The notes below the pieces were generated by a model that searched no databases, was not told the DNA's origin, and saw only the letters and a program-made list of their open reading frames with translations. This document shows positions 1-7,880 of a DNA stretch of 64,000 nucleotides, one piece after another. Source of the DNA: JBCBCP01 sp039817385 (GTDB lineage Bacteria > Pseudomonadota > Alphaproteobacteria > Rhodobacterales > Rhodobacteraceae). How positions within the stretch are numbered: the stretch's first letter is position 1; every line of letters starts with the position of its first letter. Location of the stretch: positions 310,001 through 374,000 of the forward strand of contig JBCBVY010000001.1 of NCBI GenBank assembly GCA_039817385.1. The letters are read 5' to 3'. Both the position numbers and the translations under genes were made by a program.

Positions 1-141
1 GATGGTGTCGCGGGAGCCTGCCAGAAGCTCGTCCTTCCACGTCAACAACTTGCGGCGAAAATACTCGACTTGCCGGTCGTTCATGAACGGCTCGTCCTCT
101 GCCGGGCGGTAATCCTCCGGCACGAACACTTCCTGCTTCAT
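1..141 (-). CDS. dksA: RNA polymerase-binding protein DksA (partial, N-terminal 47 codons)
   Basis: The first 47 codons of a gene that runs off the left edge on the minus strand. DksA binds the RNA polymerase secondary channel and, with ppGpp, adjusts transcription of rRNA and amino acid genes. The visible N-terminus, MKQEVFVPEDYRPAED followed by EPFMNDRQVEYFRRKL, is the characteristic start of alphaproteobacterial DksA; the globular coiled coil begins with the FRRKLLTWKDELL segment. The zinc-finger C-terminus is outside the window. ATG at 141-139 is preceded by a GAGGGGA ribosome site. It is divergent from the MoxR gene. Family call confident; completeness cannot be judged. Confidence 0.88.
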   Translation of the reverse strand, partial: MKQEVFVPEDYRPAEDEPFMNDRQVEYFRRKLLTWKDELLAGSRDTI

Positions 142-309
142 TGATGTCCCCTCAACTCGGTGCGCCGGTTCAACCGTCATGTCTGTGACCTTTCAACACG
201 TGCGCACTCCCTGCCGCAGCGTCTACTGCCTCCCCCCGGGATTGTCACTACACAAACCCGGCCTAGCCTTGCTAAATGCGCGAAACACAGTGTTGAGGGA
301 GCCGTAAAG

Positions 310-1152
310 TTGAAATTTTCAGGCACAGACAAGTATGTGGCGACCGATGACCTGACCATCGCGGTCAACGCGGCGGTCACGCTGGAGCGGCCTTTGCTGG
401 TCAAGGGCGAGCCGGGCACGGGCAAAACCGAACTGGCCAAACAGGTTGCCCAAGGGCTTGGCCTGCGCCTGATCGAGTGGAACATCAAATCCACCACGCG
501 CGCGCAACAGGGCCTTTATGAATACGATGCCGTATCGCGCCTGCGTGACAGCCAGCTGGGCGAAGAGAAGGTGCATGACGTTGCCAACTACATCCGCAAG
601 GGCAAGCTGTGGGAGGCGTTCGAGGCGGATGAAAAGGTCGTGCTGCTGATCGACGAGATCGACAAGGCGGATATCGAGTTTCCGAACGACCTTTTGCAGG
701 AACTCGACAAGATGGAGTTCTATGTCTACGAGACGGGCGAGACGATCCGCGCGCGCCAGCGCCCCGTGGTCATCATCACCTCCAACAACGAAAAAGAGCT
801 GCCCGACGCGTTCCTGCGCCGCTGTTTTTTCCACTACATCCGCTTCCCGGACATGCAGACGATGAAAGCCATCGTCGAGGTGCACCACCCCGGCGTGAAA
901 GAGCAACTGCTCACCACCGCCCTGACCCAGTTCTTCGAAGTGCGCGAGCAGGCGGGGCTGAAGAAAAAGCCGTCGACATCCGAGGTGCTGGATTGGCTCA
1001 AGCTGCTGCTGGCCGAGGATATGAGCCCCGAGGATTTGAAATCCGGTGGCGCCAACGCTCTGCCCAAGCTGCACGGGGCGCTTTTGAAGAATGAACAGGA
1101 TGTGCACCTGTTTGAACGGCTGGCCTTCATGGCCCGGCGCGAGGGGCGCTGA
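310..1152 (+). CDS. MoxR-family AAA+ ATPase
   Basis: A 280-residue AAA+ ATPase of the MoxR family, which typically remodels or activates partner proteins together with a VWA-domain protein. Walker A GEPGTGKT is at residues 33-40, Walker B LLIDEIDKAD at about 112-121, and a sensor-like ITSNNEKELPDAFLRRC segment follows. I chose the TTG at 310 because it has a GAGGGA ribosome site nine bases upstream and gives the usual MKFSGTDKYV start; an in-frame reading from 160 would add about 50 residues of non-conserved sequence. The likely partner is the CoxE-type protein at 5468-6655, unusually separated by other genes. The natural substrate cannot be read from sequence. Confidence 0.88.
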   Translation: MKFSGTDKYVATDDLTIAVNAAVTLERPLLVKGEPGTGKTELAKQVAQGLGLRLIEWNIKSTTRAQQGLYEYDAVSRLRDSQLGEEKVHDVANYIRKGKLWEAFEADEKVVLLIDEIDKADIEFPNDLLQELDKMEFYVYETGETIRARQRPVVIITSNNEKELPDAFLRRCFFHYIRFPDMQTMKAIVEVHHPGVKEQLLTTALTQFFEVREQAGLKKKPSTSEVLDWLKLLLAEDMSPEDLKSGGANALPKLHGALLKNEQDVHLFERLAFMARREGR

Positions 1153-1157
1153 ACACG

Positions 1158-1179
1158 TAGGGTGGGTTTTCAACCCACC
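1158..1179. repeat. Short palindromic intergenic repeat, copy 1
   Basis: TAG followed by GGTGGGTT, loop TTC, AACCCACC: a perfect 8-bp hairpin six bases after the MoxR stop. The stop codon of the convergent LysR gene (1170-1172) lies in its loop. A second copy with the same TAGGGTGGGT core lies at 45746-45766 on the other strand. It may act as a bidirectional terminator or be a REP-type repeat; there is no T-run. Confidence 0.6.
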
Positions 1180-2063
1180 TTACCACCCATCGCCTCCAAA
1201 AGCGCGCGTCCCACAGGGCCCAGCGGTCTGTCACGGCGATGCACAAGGAACATTGGCATGCGCATCACGTCGCCGGGGCGGGGGCCAAGCGTGAGCTGCA
1301 CCAGTCGCCCTGCCTTGATGTCATCCTCAACAGCATGGGCCGGGATCGTGCCCCAACCCAGACCCGCGCGCAGCATATCGCGCCGCATCCCCAGATCCGC
1401 CGCCTCCCACGTCGCTTGCGCCAGCTGGTTGGGGTAGCGGCCCAGCGCGGTCGTCACGGTTGTCAGCTGCCGGTGGTCCTGAAGCGCGGCGTCCGGCACC
1501 GCACCTTCCCGTCCGGCCAGGGGATGGTCCGGCGCGCAGACCGCGATGACATCGACCGCGCCGATCTCGTGCGCCTCCAGCGCCTCGCCCTGCCCCGCCA
1601 GGCTGAGCCGTCCGGCCAAAGCGATGTCCGCCTCCCCCCGGAGCACCCGGCCTGGCGCCACGCCCACCTCGTCCACCGTCAGGCGCAGAAAAACCTCCGG
1701 AAACGCAAGTTCGATCCGGGCAAGCGCCCGCAGCAGCGGCGCACGCGGCACCAGCACCGACAGGGCAACCGTCACCTGCTGCTCCACCCCCGCCTGCATG
1801 GAGCGCGCCCGCGCTTTCAGCCGGTCGATCCGCGCCAGCACGGTCCGCGCCTCGGCCAGCACTGCGCGGCCCTCTTCGGTCAGGGTCGGCTTGCGGGTTG
1901 CGCGGTCAAAGAGCGGCACGCCGATCTCGGCCTCCAGCTGCTTGATCCCGTGGCTCACCGCCGATTGCGCGCGCTGCACGTCGCGGGCCGCAGCGGTAAA
2001 GCTGCCGCTGTCGGCGATGGCCACCAAAAGGCGCAGCTGGTCGAGGGTGAGCGCATCAATCAT
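1170..2063 (-). CDS. LysR-family transcriptional regulator
   Basis: A 297-residue LysR regulator. The winged helix-turn-helix covers about residues 4-63 (LTLDQLRLLVAIADSGSF, then AARDVQRAQSAVSHGIKQLE), followed by a linker helix and an effector-binding domain. It is divergent from the SDR gene at 2174 and probably controls it, the usual LysR arrangement. The ATG at 2063 is directly preceded in frame by TAG, so it is the first possible start; no good ribosome site is visible, so translation may be leaderless. A perfect palindrome with a T-N11-A core overlaps the start codon, which suggests autoregulation. The effector is unknown. Confidence 0.9.
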   Translation of the reverse strand: MIDALTLDQLRLLVAIADSGSFTAAARDVQRAQSAVSHGIKQLEAEIGVPLFDRATRKPTLTEEGRAVLAEARTVLARIDRLKARARSMQAGVEQQVTVALSVLVPRAPLLRALARIELAFPEVFLRLTVDEVGVAPGRVLRGEADIALAGRLSLAGQGEALEAHEIGAVDVIAVCAPDHPLAGREGAVPDAALQDHRQLTTVTTALGRYPNQLAQATWEAADLGMRRDMLRAGLGWGTIPAHAVEDDIKAGRLVQLTLGPRPGDVMRMPMFLVHRRDRPLGPVGRALLEAMGGKVG

Positions 2064-2076
2064 CTATGGCATAGAT
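2062..2076. promoter_or_regulatory. Candidate LysR operator, 7-1-7 palindrome
   Basis: ATCTATG-G-CATAGAT is a perfect inverted repeat containing the T-N11-A pattern bound by LysR regulators. It covers the lysR start codon and lies about 100 bp upstream of the divergent SDR gene. Function inferred from position and symmetry only. Confidence 0.6.
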
Positions 2077-2173
2077 AGTTAGCGCCGGTTTTTTCGCAGT
2101 CCAAATGATTTTGTAGATGGCTACCTCTGTCTCATCGAAACGGGCCGACGCCCAAAACCTTGGAGAGACCGAC

Positions 2174-3025
2174 ATGACCAACCTGATCAACCGCCGCACC
2201 GCTCTGACCGCAGCTATCGCAGGCACCGCCGCGCTCGGCGCAGCCACGGCGGGAATGGCCACCAGCACCGATGGCAAACCCCTCGCAGGCAAGACCGCCG
2301 TTGTCACCGGTGCCCGCAACAACATCGGCCGCGCCTTCGCCGCCACCCTTGCCGGACTGGGCGCAAACGTCCTGGTCCATTACCACCGCGCCGAAAGCCG
2401 CGACGAGGCAGATCAGACCGCGCAGATGGTCCGCGCCGCGGGCGCCAAGGCCGCGCTCTTTCAGGGCGATCTTGGCCAGGGTGACGTCGCCGCCCGCATG
2501 TACGACCGCGCCGAAGAGGTCTTTGGCGGTGTGGACATTGCGGTGAACAACGCAGGGCGGATCATCAAGAAGCCGATGGCCGACTTCACCGACGCCGAAT
2601 TCGACCGCTTGACCAACGACAACGTCGCCACCCTGTTCTACTCGATGCGCGAGGCGGCGCGCCGCCTGCGGGACGGGGGCCGGGTCATCAACACCGGCAC
2701 CTCGCTGACCGCCGGAACCGCACCGCACTACGCGGTCTATGCCGGCACCAAGGCCCCGGTCGAGGAGTTTACCCGCATCCTCGCCCGCGAGGTGGGCGCG
2801 CGCGGCATCACCGTGAACACGATCGCCCCGGGCCCCATCGACACGCCTTTTTTCCACGGGCAGGAAACGCCGCAATCGGCGGCTTACGCCGCGGGCCTGT
2901 CGGTTGAGGGACGACTGGGCACGCCCGGCGACCTCTCGCCGCTGCTCGCCTTCCTGGCCAGCCCGGAAAGCCAGTGGGTGAACGGCCAGACCCTCTTTAC
3001 CAATGGCGGCTACCTGACCCGCTAA
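2174..3025 (+). CDS. Short-chain dehydrogenase/reductase with Tat-like leader
   Basis: A 283-residue SDR oxidoreductase with a Rossmann fold. The cofactor motif TGARNNIG is at residues 45-52, NNAG at 125-128, and the catalytic Tyr189 and Lys193 lie in YAGTK; Thr176 or Ser177 takes the place of the usual serine. Before the fold there is a 30-residue leader, NRRTALTAAIAGTAALGAATA, with twin arginines and a hydrophobic alanine-rich stretch. Periplasmic SDRs are uncommon, so export is worth testing. ATG at 2174 has a GGAGAG ribosome site; ATG at 2117 would add 19 residues without one. Divergent from the LysR gene. Substrate unknown. Confidence 0.85.
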   Translation: MTNLINRRTALTAAIAGTAALGAATAGMATSTDGKPLAGKTAVVTGARNNIGRAFAATLAGLGANVLVHYHRAESRDEADQTAQMVRAAGAKAALFQGDLGQGDVAARMYDRAEEVFGGVDIAVNNAGRIIKKPMADFTDAEFDRLTNDNVATLFYSMREAARRLRDGGRVINTGTSLTAGTAPHYAVYAGTKAPVEEFTRILAREVGARGITVNTIAPGPIDTPFFHGQETPQSAAYAAGLSVEGRLGTPGDLSPLLAFLASPESQWVNGQTLFTNGGYLTR

Positions 3026-3210
3026 GGGCAGCGCAGACGTGAAAGCGCGCGCATCCACAGCGGTGCGCGCGCCCGACGTTGCGGCCCCGGGCCCGCCACA
3101 TTGCGCCCCTGCCCGTGCCAGCGTCTGAACAAAAACCTATAAATATCAGGCGCTTTCAGGCCCTTTTGGCGGCGCTGCCCCAATTGGGCACGGTTTGCCC
3201 CAATTTTGCC

Positions 3211-3226
3211 TTAATTGCTTCCTAAC
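3211..3226 (+). promoter_or_regulatory. Possible CtrA half/imperfect site
   Basis: TTAA-N7-CTAAC upstream of the GNAT gene differs by one base from the CtrA consensus TTAA-N7-TTAAC. The rest of the 264-bp gap 3026-3289 shows only a CCCAATTGGG palindrome and a related CCCCAATTTTG stretch. Weak evidence. Confidence 0.25.
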
Positions 3227-3289
3227 AAGGTCAGGATGAGGGGCGACAAGACCTCCATTCAATGCTCTTGAGGCAGGCAGAAAAACAAG

Positions 3290-3751
3290 ATGAATGGCAC
3301 AGACGCACCCGAAGTGCGCCCCCTTGTCGAGTCCGATCACGCTGCGTGGAGGCAGCTCTGGACGGATTACCTCACGTATTATGAAACGACGCTGGACGCA
3401 GATGTCTTCGAGACCGCTTGGTCGCGCCTTATGGGCCAAAATCCGCATGATTTCCACGGTTTGATCGCCGAGGTTGCGGGCCGCCCTATCGGCCTCACGC
3501 ATTACCTCTTTCACCGTCATGGCTGGAAGGTCGAGAATGTCTGCTACTTGCAAGATCTTTACGCAGATCCGTCCGTGCGCGGCGCCGGTGTGGGCCGCGC
3601 CCTGATCCAAGCGGTCTATGCCGCGGCGGATCAGGCAGGCGCCCCAAACGTATACTGGCTGACGCAACCGGATAACCACACCGCGCGCCGGCTTTACGAC
3701 CGTATCGCCGTCAACTCCGGCTTTATCCAATACAAGCGCGGGGCCGTCTGA
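3290..3751 (+). CDS. GNAT-family N-acetyltransferase
   Basis: A 153-residue protein of the GNAT acetyltransferase fold, which transfers an acetyl group from acetyl-CoA to an amine. The acetyl-CoA loop is seen as DPSVRGAGVGRALIQAVY (R-G-x-G-x-G/A type), preceded by the beta-strand VCYLQDLYAD and followed by YWLTQPDNHTARRLYDRI, a typical motif B. The stop codon shares one base with the start of the DUF2927 lipoprotein gene, so the two are co-translated. Acceptor substrate cannot be predicted. Confidence 0.85.
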   Translation: MNGTDAPEVRPLVESDHAAWRQLWTDYLTYYETTLDADVFETAWSRLMGQNPHDFHGLIAEVAGRPIGLTHYLFHRHGWKVENVCYLQDLYADPSVRGAGVGRALIQAVYAAADQAGAPNVYWLTQPDNHTARRLYDRIAVNSGFIQYKRGAV

Positions 3752-5112
3752 TGCTGCTGCGCCGCCTTGTCATGCCGCTCGCGCTTGTGCTGAACGCCTG
3801 TGTGCCCGTGACGCCTGCAGGGGATATGCCCACGCGCGCGGTGCAAATGGACAGCACCCTGCCCCCGATGAAAGCCTTCGCCACCGCGCAGCCACAGCGG
3901 ACCTACAAGGCCAATTCGGACATCGCGCTTGATTTTGTCGAGCTGAGCTTTGCTTTGGAGTCTGGGCGCGATCTGCCCGTCTTCACCCGCTTTGAAGGGC
4001 CGATCACCGTCCGCGTCACCGGCCAGCCGGGACCAACCCTGAACCGAGACCTCGCGAAGCTGATCCGCCGCCTGCAAACCGAGGCCCGCATCGACATCCG
4101 CCAGGTGTCCTCGCGCAGCGCGGCCAATATCACGATCGAGGCGGTGACCCGCGCCGACATCCGCCGCGCCCTGCCCCATGCCGCCTGTTTCGTGGTGCCG
4201 GGGATCACCTCCATCAGCCAGTACAAGGCGGCACGCCGCACCGCGCGCACCAATTGGACGCTGCTGGAAACCCGGGAGAAGCTGGCGATTTTCCTGCCTT
4301 CGGACGCCTCTCCGCAAGAAGTGCGCGATTGCCTGCACGAGGAACTGGCGCAGGCCATCGGGCCGCTCAATGACCTTTACCGACTGCCGGATTCGGTTTT
4401 TAACGACGACAACGTGCACACGGTGCTGACCGGCTTTGATATGCTGATCTTGCGGGCCTATTACGACCCGTCGCTGAAATCGGGCATGAGCCGCGGCCAG
4501 GTCGCCGCGCGCCTGCCCGCGATCCTGCGCCGCATCAACCCGGCGGGCGAAGGGCGCGCGCCGCAGCTTGTCACCCGCACCCCGCGCGAATGGTCCCAAG
4601 CCGTGCAGACGGCCCTCGGCCCCGGCGCAAGCCCGTCTCAGCGCAAAACGGCCGCGCAGCGCGCGCTGAGCATTGCGACCGCGCTCGGCTGGCAGGACCA
4701 CCGCCGCGCCTTTGCCCACTACGCCAATGGCCGCCTTTTGATGGCAACCGACCCCAACGCGGCCCAAAAGCACTTTGCCGCCGCCGACGTCTTCTATGCC
4801 CGCACCCCGGGCGCCCATCTGCACCGCGCCTATGTCGCCACGCAACTGGCCGCCCACGCGATCAGCCGCGGCGACGGCACCTCGGCGTTGATGCTGATCG
4901 GCCCCTACATGGACCGGGCCGCGCAGAATGAAAACGCAGCGCTCTTGTCCACGCTGATGCTGCTGCGCGCCGAAGCGCTGGAGCTTCAGGGGCGCACCGG
5001 GGAGGCGCAGGCGGTGCGTCTGGACAGTCTGGGTTGGGCGCGCTACGGGTTCGGCCCGGACTGGGCGGTGCGCGCAAAGCTGCGTGAGATCGCGTCGCTC
5101 AGCCCGTCCTGA
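3751..5112 (+). CDS. DUF2927-domain lipoprotein
   Basis: A 453-residue protein with a lipobox (VLNAC, Cys17) after a short hydrophobic leader, so probably anchored in the envelope. The DUF2927 block is recognisable around HEELAQAIGPLNDLYRL and SVFNDDNVHTVLTGFDMLIL, a pattern conserved in Rhodobacterales; a C-terminal alpha-helical region with possible TPR-like pairs follows. Function of the family is unknown; the HEE motif could suggest a metal site but this is speculation. The gene begins within the stop codon of the GNAT gene and is followed by a 55-residue membrane protein, so an operon is likely. Confidence 0.8.
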   Translation: MLLRRLVMPLALVLNACVPVTPAGDMPTRAVQMDSTLPPMKAFATAQPQRTYKANSDIALDFVELSFALESGRDLPVFTRFEGPITVRVTGQPGPTLNRDLAKLIRRLQTEARIDIRQVSSRSAANITIEAVTRADIRRALPHAACFVVPGITSISQYKAARRTARTNWTLLETREKLAIFLPSDASPQEVRDCLHEELAQAIGPLNDLYRLPDSVFNDDNVHTVLTGFDMLILRAYYDPSLKSGMSRGQVAARLPAILRRINPAGEGRAPQLVTRTPREWSQAVQTALGPGASPSQRKTAAQRALSIATALGWQDHRRAFAHYANGRLLMATDPNAAQKHFAAADVFYARTPGAHLHRAYVATQLAAHAISRGDGTSALMLIGPYMDRAAQNENAALLSTLMLLRAEALELQGRTGEAQAVRLDSLGWARYGFGPDWAVRAKLREIASLSPS

Positions 5113-5133
5113 AGCGACGCGCGGAGCACAGCA

Positions 5134-5301
5134 ATGATCGTCATCGGCCTGGCCCTTTTTGGGGCCATCATAGGCGCCCTGACTGCGCGTCGGCGCAAGG
5201 GCAACACGCTTGACATCGCGCAATACGCAGCGGGCTACGCGATTGCCTTCGCGCTCTTGGGGATGATCATTACCGTCTTCATTCACCGCGCGATGGTGTA
5301 G
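5134..5301 (+). CDS. Small membrane protein, 55 residues
   Basis: A short open frame 21 bp after the DUF2927 gene, with a GCGGAG ribosome site. The product has a hydrophobic N-terminal segment (MIVIGLALFGAIIGALTA), a basic loop RRRKGN, and a second hydrophobic helix, GYAIAFALLGMIITVFI, so it is likely a two-pass inner-membrane protein with the basic loop in the cytoplasm. Short apolipoprotein-like features are absent. I do not recognise a function; the ribosome site and clean two-helix pattern support it as real. Confidence 0.65.
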   Translation: MIVIGLALFGAIIGALTARRRKGNTLDIAQYAAGYAIAFALLGMIITVFIHRAMV

Positions 5302-5467
5302 GGGCGCGCTCAGTCGGTCCCTGTGGGCCCTCTTCGCGTCTGACACCGCTGGCCGTTCCCGGACGGTCTGGTCCTGCTGAAGAAAGCCCCCACGGGCTTG
5401 ATGAAGCCTTCCAAACGACGCCACGGCTGGCTGGACAGCCCCCGCTGCCACCCCTACGTTCCACGCC

Positions 5468-6655
5468 ATGTTCTTACGGTTTTTCGATCAGCTGCGCCGC
5501 GCCGGCGTGCCCGTCTCGCTCCGCGAATTTCTTGCCTTTCTTGAGGGGATGAAAGCGGGCCTTGCCACCTATGACGTGGAGGCGTTTTATTACCTTGCCC
5601 GCGTGGCGATGGTGAAAGACGAGCGCAATATCGACAAGTTCGACCGCGCCTTTGCCGCCGCCTTTGAAGGGCTCGAGGAAATCTCTATCGATCAGGTGCT
5701 CGAGGCGGTCGACATCCCGCAGGACTGGCTCGAAAAGCTGGCCGAAAAGCACCTGAGCGAAGAAGAGCGCAAAGAGATCGAGGCCGCGGGCGGTTTTGAT
5801 AAGCTGATGGAGACGCTGAAAAAGCGCCTTGAGGAGCAGAAAAAGCGCCATCAGGGCGGCAATAAGTGGATCGGCACGGCGGGCACCTCCCCCTTTGGCG
5901 CGTATGGCTACAACCCCGAAGGGGTGCGAATCGGCCAGGACCGCTCGCGCCACCAAAAGGCGGTGAAGGTCTGGGACAAGCGGGAGTTCAAGAACCTCGA
6001 TGACCAGGTCGAGCTGGGCACCCGCAACATCAAGGTCGCACTCAAGCGCTTGCGCCGCTGGGCCCGCGACGGCGCGCAAGAAGAGCTGGACCTGAACGGC
6101 ACCATCCGCGCTACCGCCGAGCATGGCTATCTGGACGTCAAAACCCGCCCCGAGCGGCGCAATGCGGTCAAGGTGCTGCTGTTTTTGGACGTTGGCGGCT
6201 CAATGGACCCGCACGTCAAGGTCGTCGAAGAGCTGTTCAGCGCCGCCAAATCCGAGTTCAAGAATTTCGAGCATTTCTACTTCCACAACTGCCTCTATGA
6301 GGGCGTGTGGAAAGACAACCGCCGCCGCTGGGATGACCAAACCTCTACGGCGGAAATCCTGCGCACCTACGGGCCGGATTACAAATGCATCTTTGTCGGC
6401 GACGCGTCGATGTCCCCCTACGAGATCGCCTATCCCGGCGGCGCGTCCGAACATTGGAACGCCGAGGCCGGTCAGGTCTGGCTGTCGCGCGCGCGCGATC
6501 AATGGGCGTCAACGCTCTGGATCAACCCGGTGCCCGAGAAATACTGGGGCTACACCCATTCCATCGGCATGATCCGCGAGATTTTCGGGGCGGAGCGTAT
6601 GGTCCCCATGACGCTCGAAGGGCTCAGCCGCGGGATGCGCGCGCTCACCCGCTAA
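5468..6655 (+). CDS. CoxE-type VWA-domain protein
   Basis: A 395-residue VWA protein of the CoxE/DUF2201-like class that works with MoxR ATPases, classically in metallocofactor maturation or chaperone-like roles. The C-terminal VWA domain starts at VKVLLFLDVGGSMDPHV, a modified MIDAS motif (D-x-G-x-S) with a glycine where the first serine is usual in DxSxS; the second part is FHNCLYEGVW, and the conserved FVGDASMSPYEI segment follows. The N-terminal third is helical and charged (KHLSEEERKEIEAAGG). Its presumed partner is the ATPase at 310-1152. What the pair acts on is unknown. Confidence 0.85.
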   Translation: MFLRFFDQLRRAGVPVSLREFLAFLEGMKAGLATYDVEAFYYLARVAMVKDERNIDKFDRAFAAAFEGLEEISIDQVLEAVDIPQDWLEKLAEKHLSEEERKEIEAAGGFDKLMETLKKRLEEQKKRHQGGNKWIGTAGTSPFGAYGYNPEGVRIGQDRSRHQKAVKVWDKREFKNLDDQVELGTRNIKVALKRLRRWARDGAQEELDLNGTIRATAEHGYLDVKTRPERRNAVKVLLFLDVGGSMDPHVKVVEELFSAAKSEFKNFEHFYFHNCLYEGVWKDNRRRWDDQTSTAEILRTYGPDYKCIFVGDASMSPYEIAYPGGASEHWNAEAGQVWLSRARDQWASTLWINPVPEKYWGYTHSIGMIREIFGAERMVPMTLEGLSRGMRALTR

Positions 6656-6719
6656 AAACGGACAGGCGCGAACCCCGATTGGGGCGCGCGCCAAGCCTGC
6701 TTGCCTGCCTTGGCCCTCT

Positions 6720-6899
6720 TCAGAAGAGGGTAATGGTCGATCGTGACGACACCACCGGTTCGGGTTTGAACGCCAGGGGCGCAAACACCGGGCCGATATC
6801 CGCCGCAGCCCGGCTTGGCGGCACGTAGCCGTCGGGGCCCTGGCTGGCGCAGGCGCCAACCGTGGACAGCGCCACAATCAGGAACGCAAAGCGTTTCAT
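6720..6899 (-). CDS. Small lipoprotein, 59 residues
   Basis: A 59-residue product with a signal peptide and lipobox: MKRFAFLIVALSTVGAC, then a short Pro-rich mature part (GYVPPSRAAADIGPVFAPLA). An AGGA ribosome site sits eight bases before the ATG at 6899. The mature chain is too short for an enzyme. An inverted repeat TTTGATT-N13-AATCAAA lies 25-50 bp upstream. Convergent with the CoxE gene. Function unknown; the lipobox and ribosome site make it likely to be a true gene. Confidence 0.65.
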   Translation of the reverse strand: MKRFAFLIVALSTVGACASQGPDGYVPPSRAAADIGPVFAPLAFKPEPVVSSRSTITLF

Positions 6900-6923
6900 T
6901 GTTCAGATCCTACTGCTCGATCT

Positions 6924-6950
6924 TTTGATTAAGGTATCGTAGCAATCAAA
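6924..6950. promoter_or_regulatory. Inverted repeat upstream of small lipoprotein gene
   Basis: TTTGATT (6924-6930) and AATCAAA (6944-6950) are perfect 7-bp arms separated by 13 bp, 25 bp upstream of the lipoprotein start. Could be an operator; the arm spacing does not fit an FNR box (which needs four bases). Confidence 0.35.
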
Positions 6951-7021
6951 TGTGGCACAAATCGGGCGGCGCGCCGGTTTTTGCAAACACTCCTGCCGCT
7001 CCGGCGCAATTGTCGCGCGGA

Positions 7022-7732
7022 TCAGGACAAAAGGTCGATCTGCGCGCGGGCCGACACGGCCTCTTCGGCCAGACGTTCGCTGGTCATCCAATGGTAGCCA
7101 AGCCCGTCCTGCCCCGCCTCGCGCGCCTGCGCGATGTGCTGGGCGGCGCGGCGGGCCTGTCGTTCGGTCTTCTCCAGCGCGGCGGCAAGCCGGGCGCGCT
7201 GTTCCGCGATCTGGGCGCGGCGGATGTCGTAGCGGGCGTCCCCCGCAGCGGCGAGCGCTGTAAGCTCGGCATCCTGCGCGGCCAGCACGGCAGGCAAGTC
7301 CGCCCGGAACGCCGCCATCTCCGCGTTCATCGGGCGCAGCGCCTTGGCCAGCTCATTGCCCGACACGATCTCGATACGCTTTTGCACCGCGCGTTTGCCC
7401 TGCACCGCGCCAACCGCAGCCCCAATCGCCGCGCCCGCGACGCAGCCCTTGGCCCGGCTCGCGTCGATCACCACCAGCGCACAGCCCGCCGCCGTGCCAA
7501 GCGCCGCCCCGCGCCCTGTCGCACGCCGCTCCAGCCGTGCGCCCATCCGCGTCAGCAGCTCCGCCTGTTCGGCCAAAGCCCGCTCCCCTCCGCTTGCCGC
7601 CCGCAAAGCCACGGGCGAGATCGCATGACGCATCTGATGCGCACCGGTACTGTCCCGGCTGACCTGCGCCTCCGGCACGGAGGCACAGCCCGCCAAAGCC
7701 AAAACGCCAAATATGATGAATGGCTTACGCAT
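7022..7732 (-). CDS. Lipoprotein with glycine-zipper segment
   Basis: A 236-residue lipoprotein: MRKPFIIFGVLALAGC gives a clear lipobox. A glycine/alanine-rich stretch, CVAGAAIGAAVGAVQGKRAV, resembles the glycine-zipper segments of outer-membrane lipoproteins, and is followed by a long charged alpha-helical region (AEQRARLAAALEKTERQARRAA) likely to form a coiled coil. I prefer the ATG at 7732, which has GGGAAG just upstream; a GTG at 7744 is possible. Divergent from the P450 gene. No known function assigned; an envelope structural or stress role is only a guess. Confidence 0.7.
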   Translation of the reverse strand: MRKPFIIFGVLALAGCASVPEAQVSRDSTGAHQMRHAISPVALRAASGGERALAEQAELLTRMGARLERRATGRGAALGTAAGCALVVIDASRAKGCVAGAAIGAAVGAVQGKRAVQKRIEIVSGNELAKALRPMNAEMAAFRADLPAVLAAQDAELTALAAAGDARYDIRRAQIAEQRARLAAALEKTERQARRAAQHIAQAREAGQDGLGYHWMTSERLAEEAVSARAQIDLLS

Positions 7733-7827
7733 CGGTCTTCCCACGTTTCACTGCCTGTTCGACACATGGTTAACGAAACAATGCGGCGCAAATTGGGCCA
7801 TTGTTGCAAAAGCTGTCGCGAAATCTG

Positions 7828-7845
7828 ATTGGTTACAAAACCAAT
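7828..7845. promoter_or_regulatory. Inverted repeat in lipoprotein/P450 divergent region
   Basis: ATTGGTT-ACAA-AACCAAT is a perfect 7-bp inverted repeat about 35 bp upstream of the P450 start, in the space between two divergent genes. Candidate operator by position; no known family matched. Confidence 0.35.
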
Positions 7846-7880
7846 TGCCAGCGCGCCGCCGGGCGCTCTACCGTCCCTCC

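Noticed and set aside
240..260. TTGT-CACTAC-ACAA in the dksA/MoxR gap as a regulator site
   Set aside because: Only four-base arms; expected by chance and no known consensus fits.
6924..6950. An FNR box upstream of the small lipoprotein gene
   Set aside because: The arms TTGAT and ATCAA are 15 bases apart rather than four.
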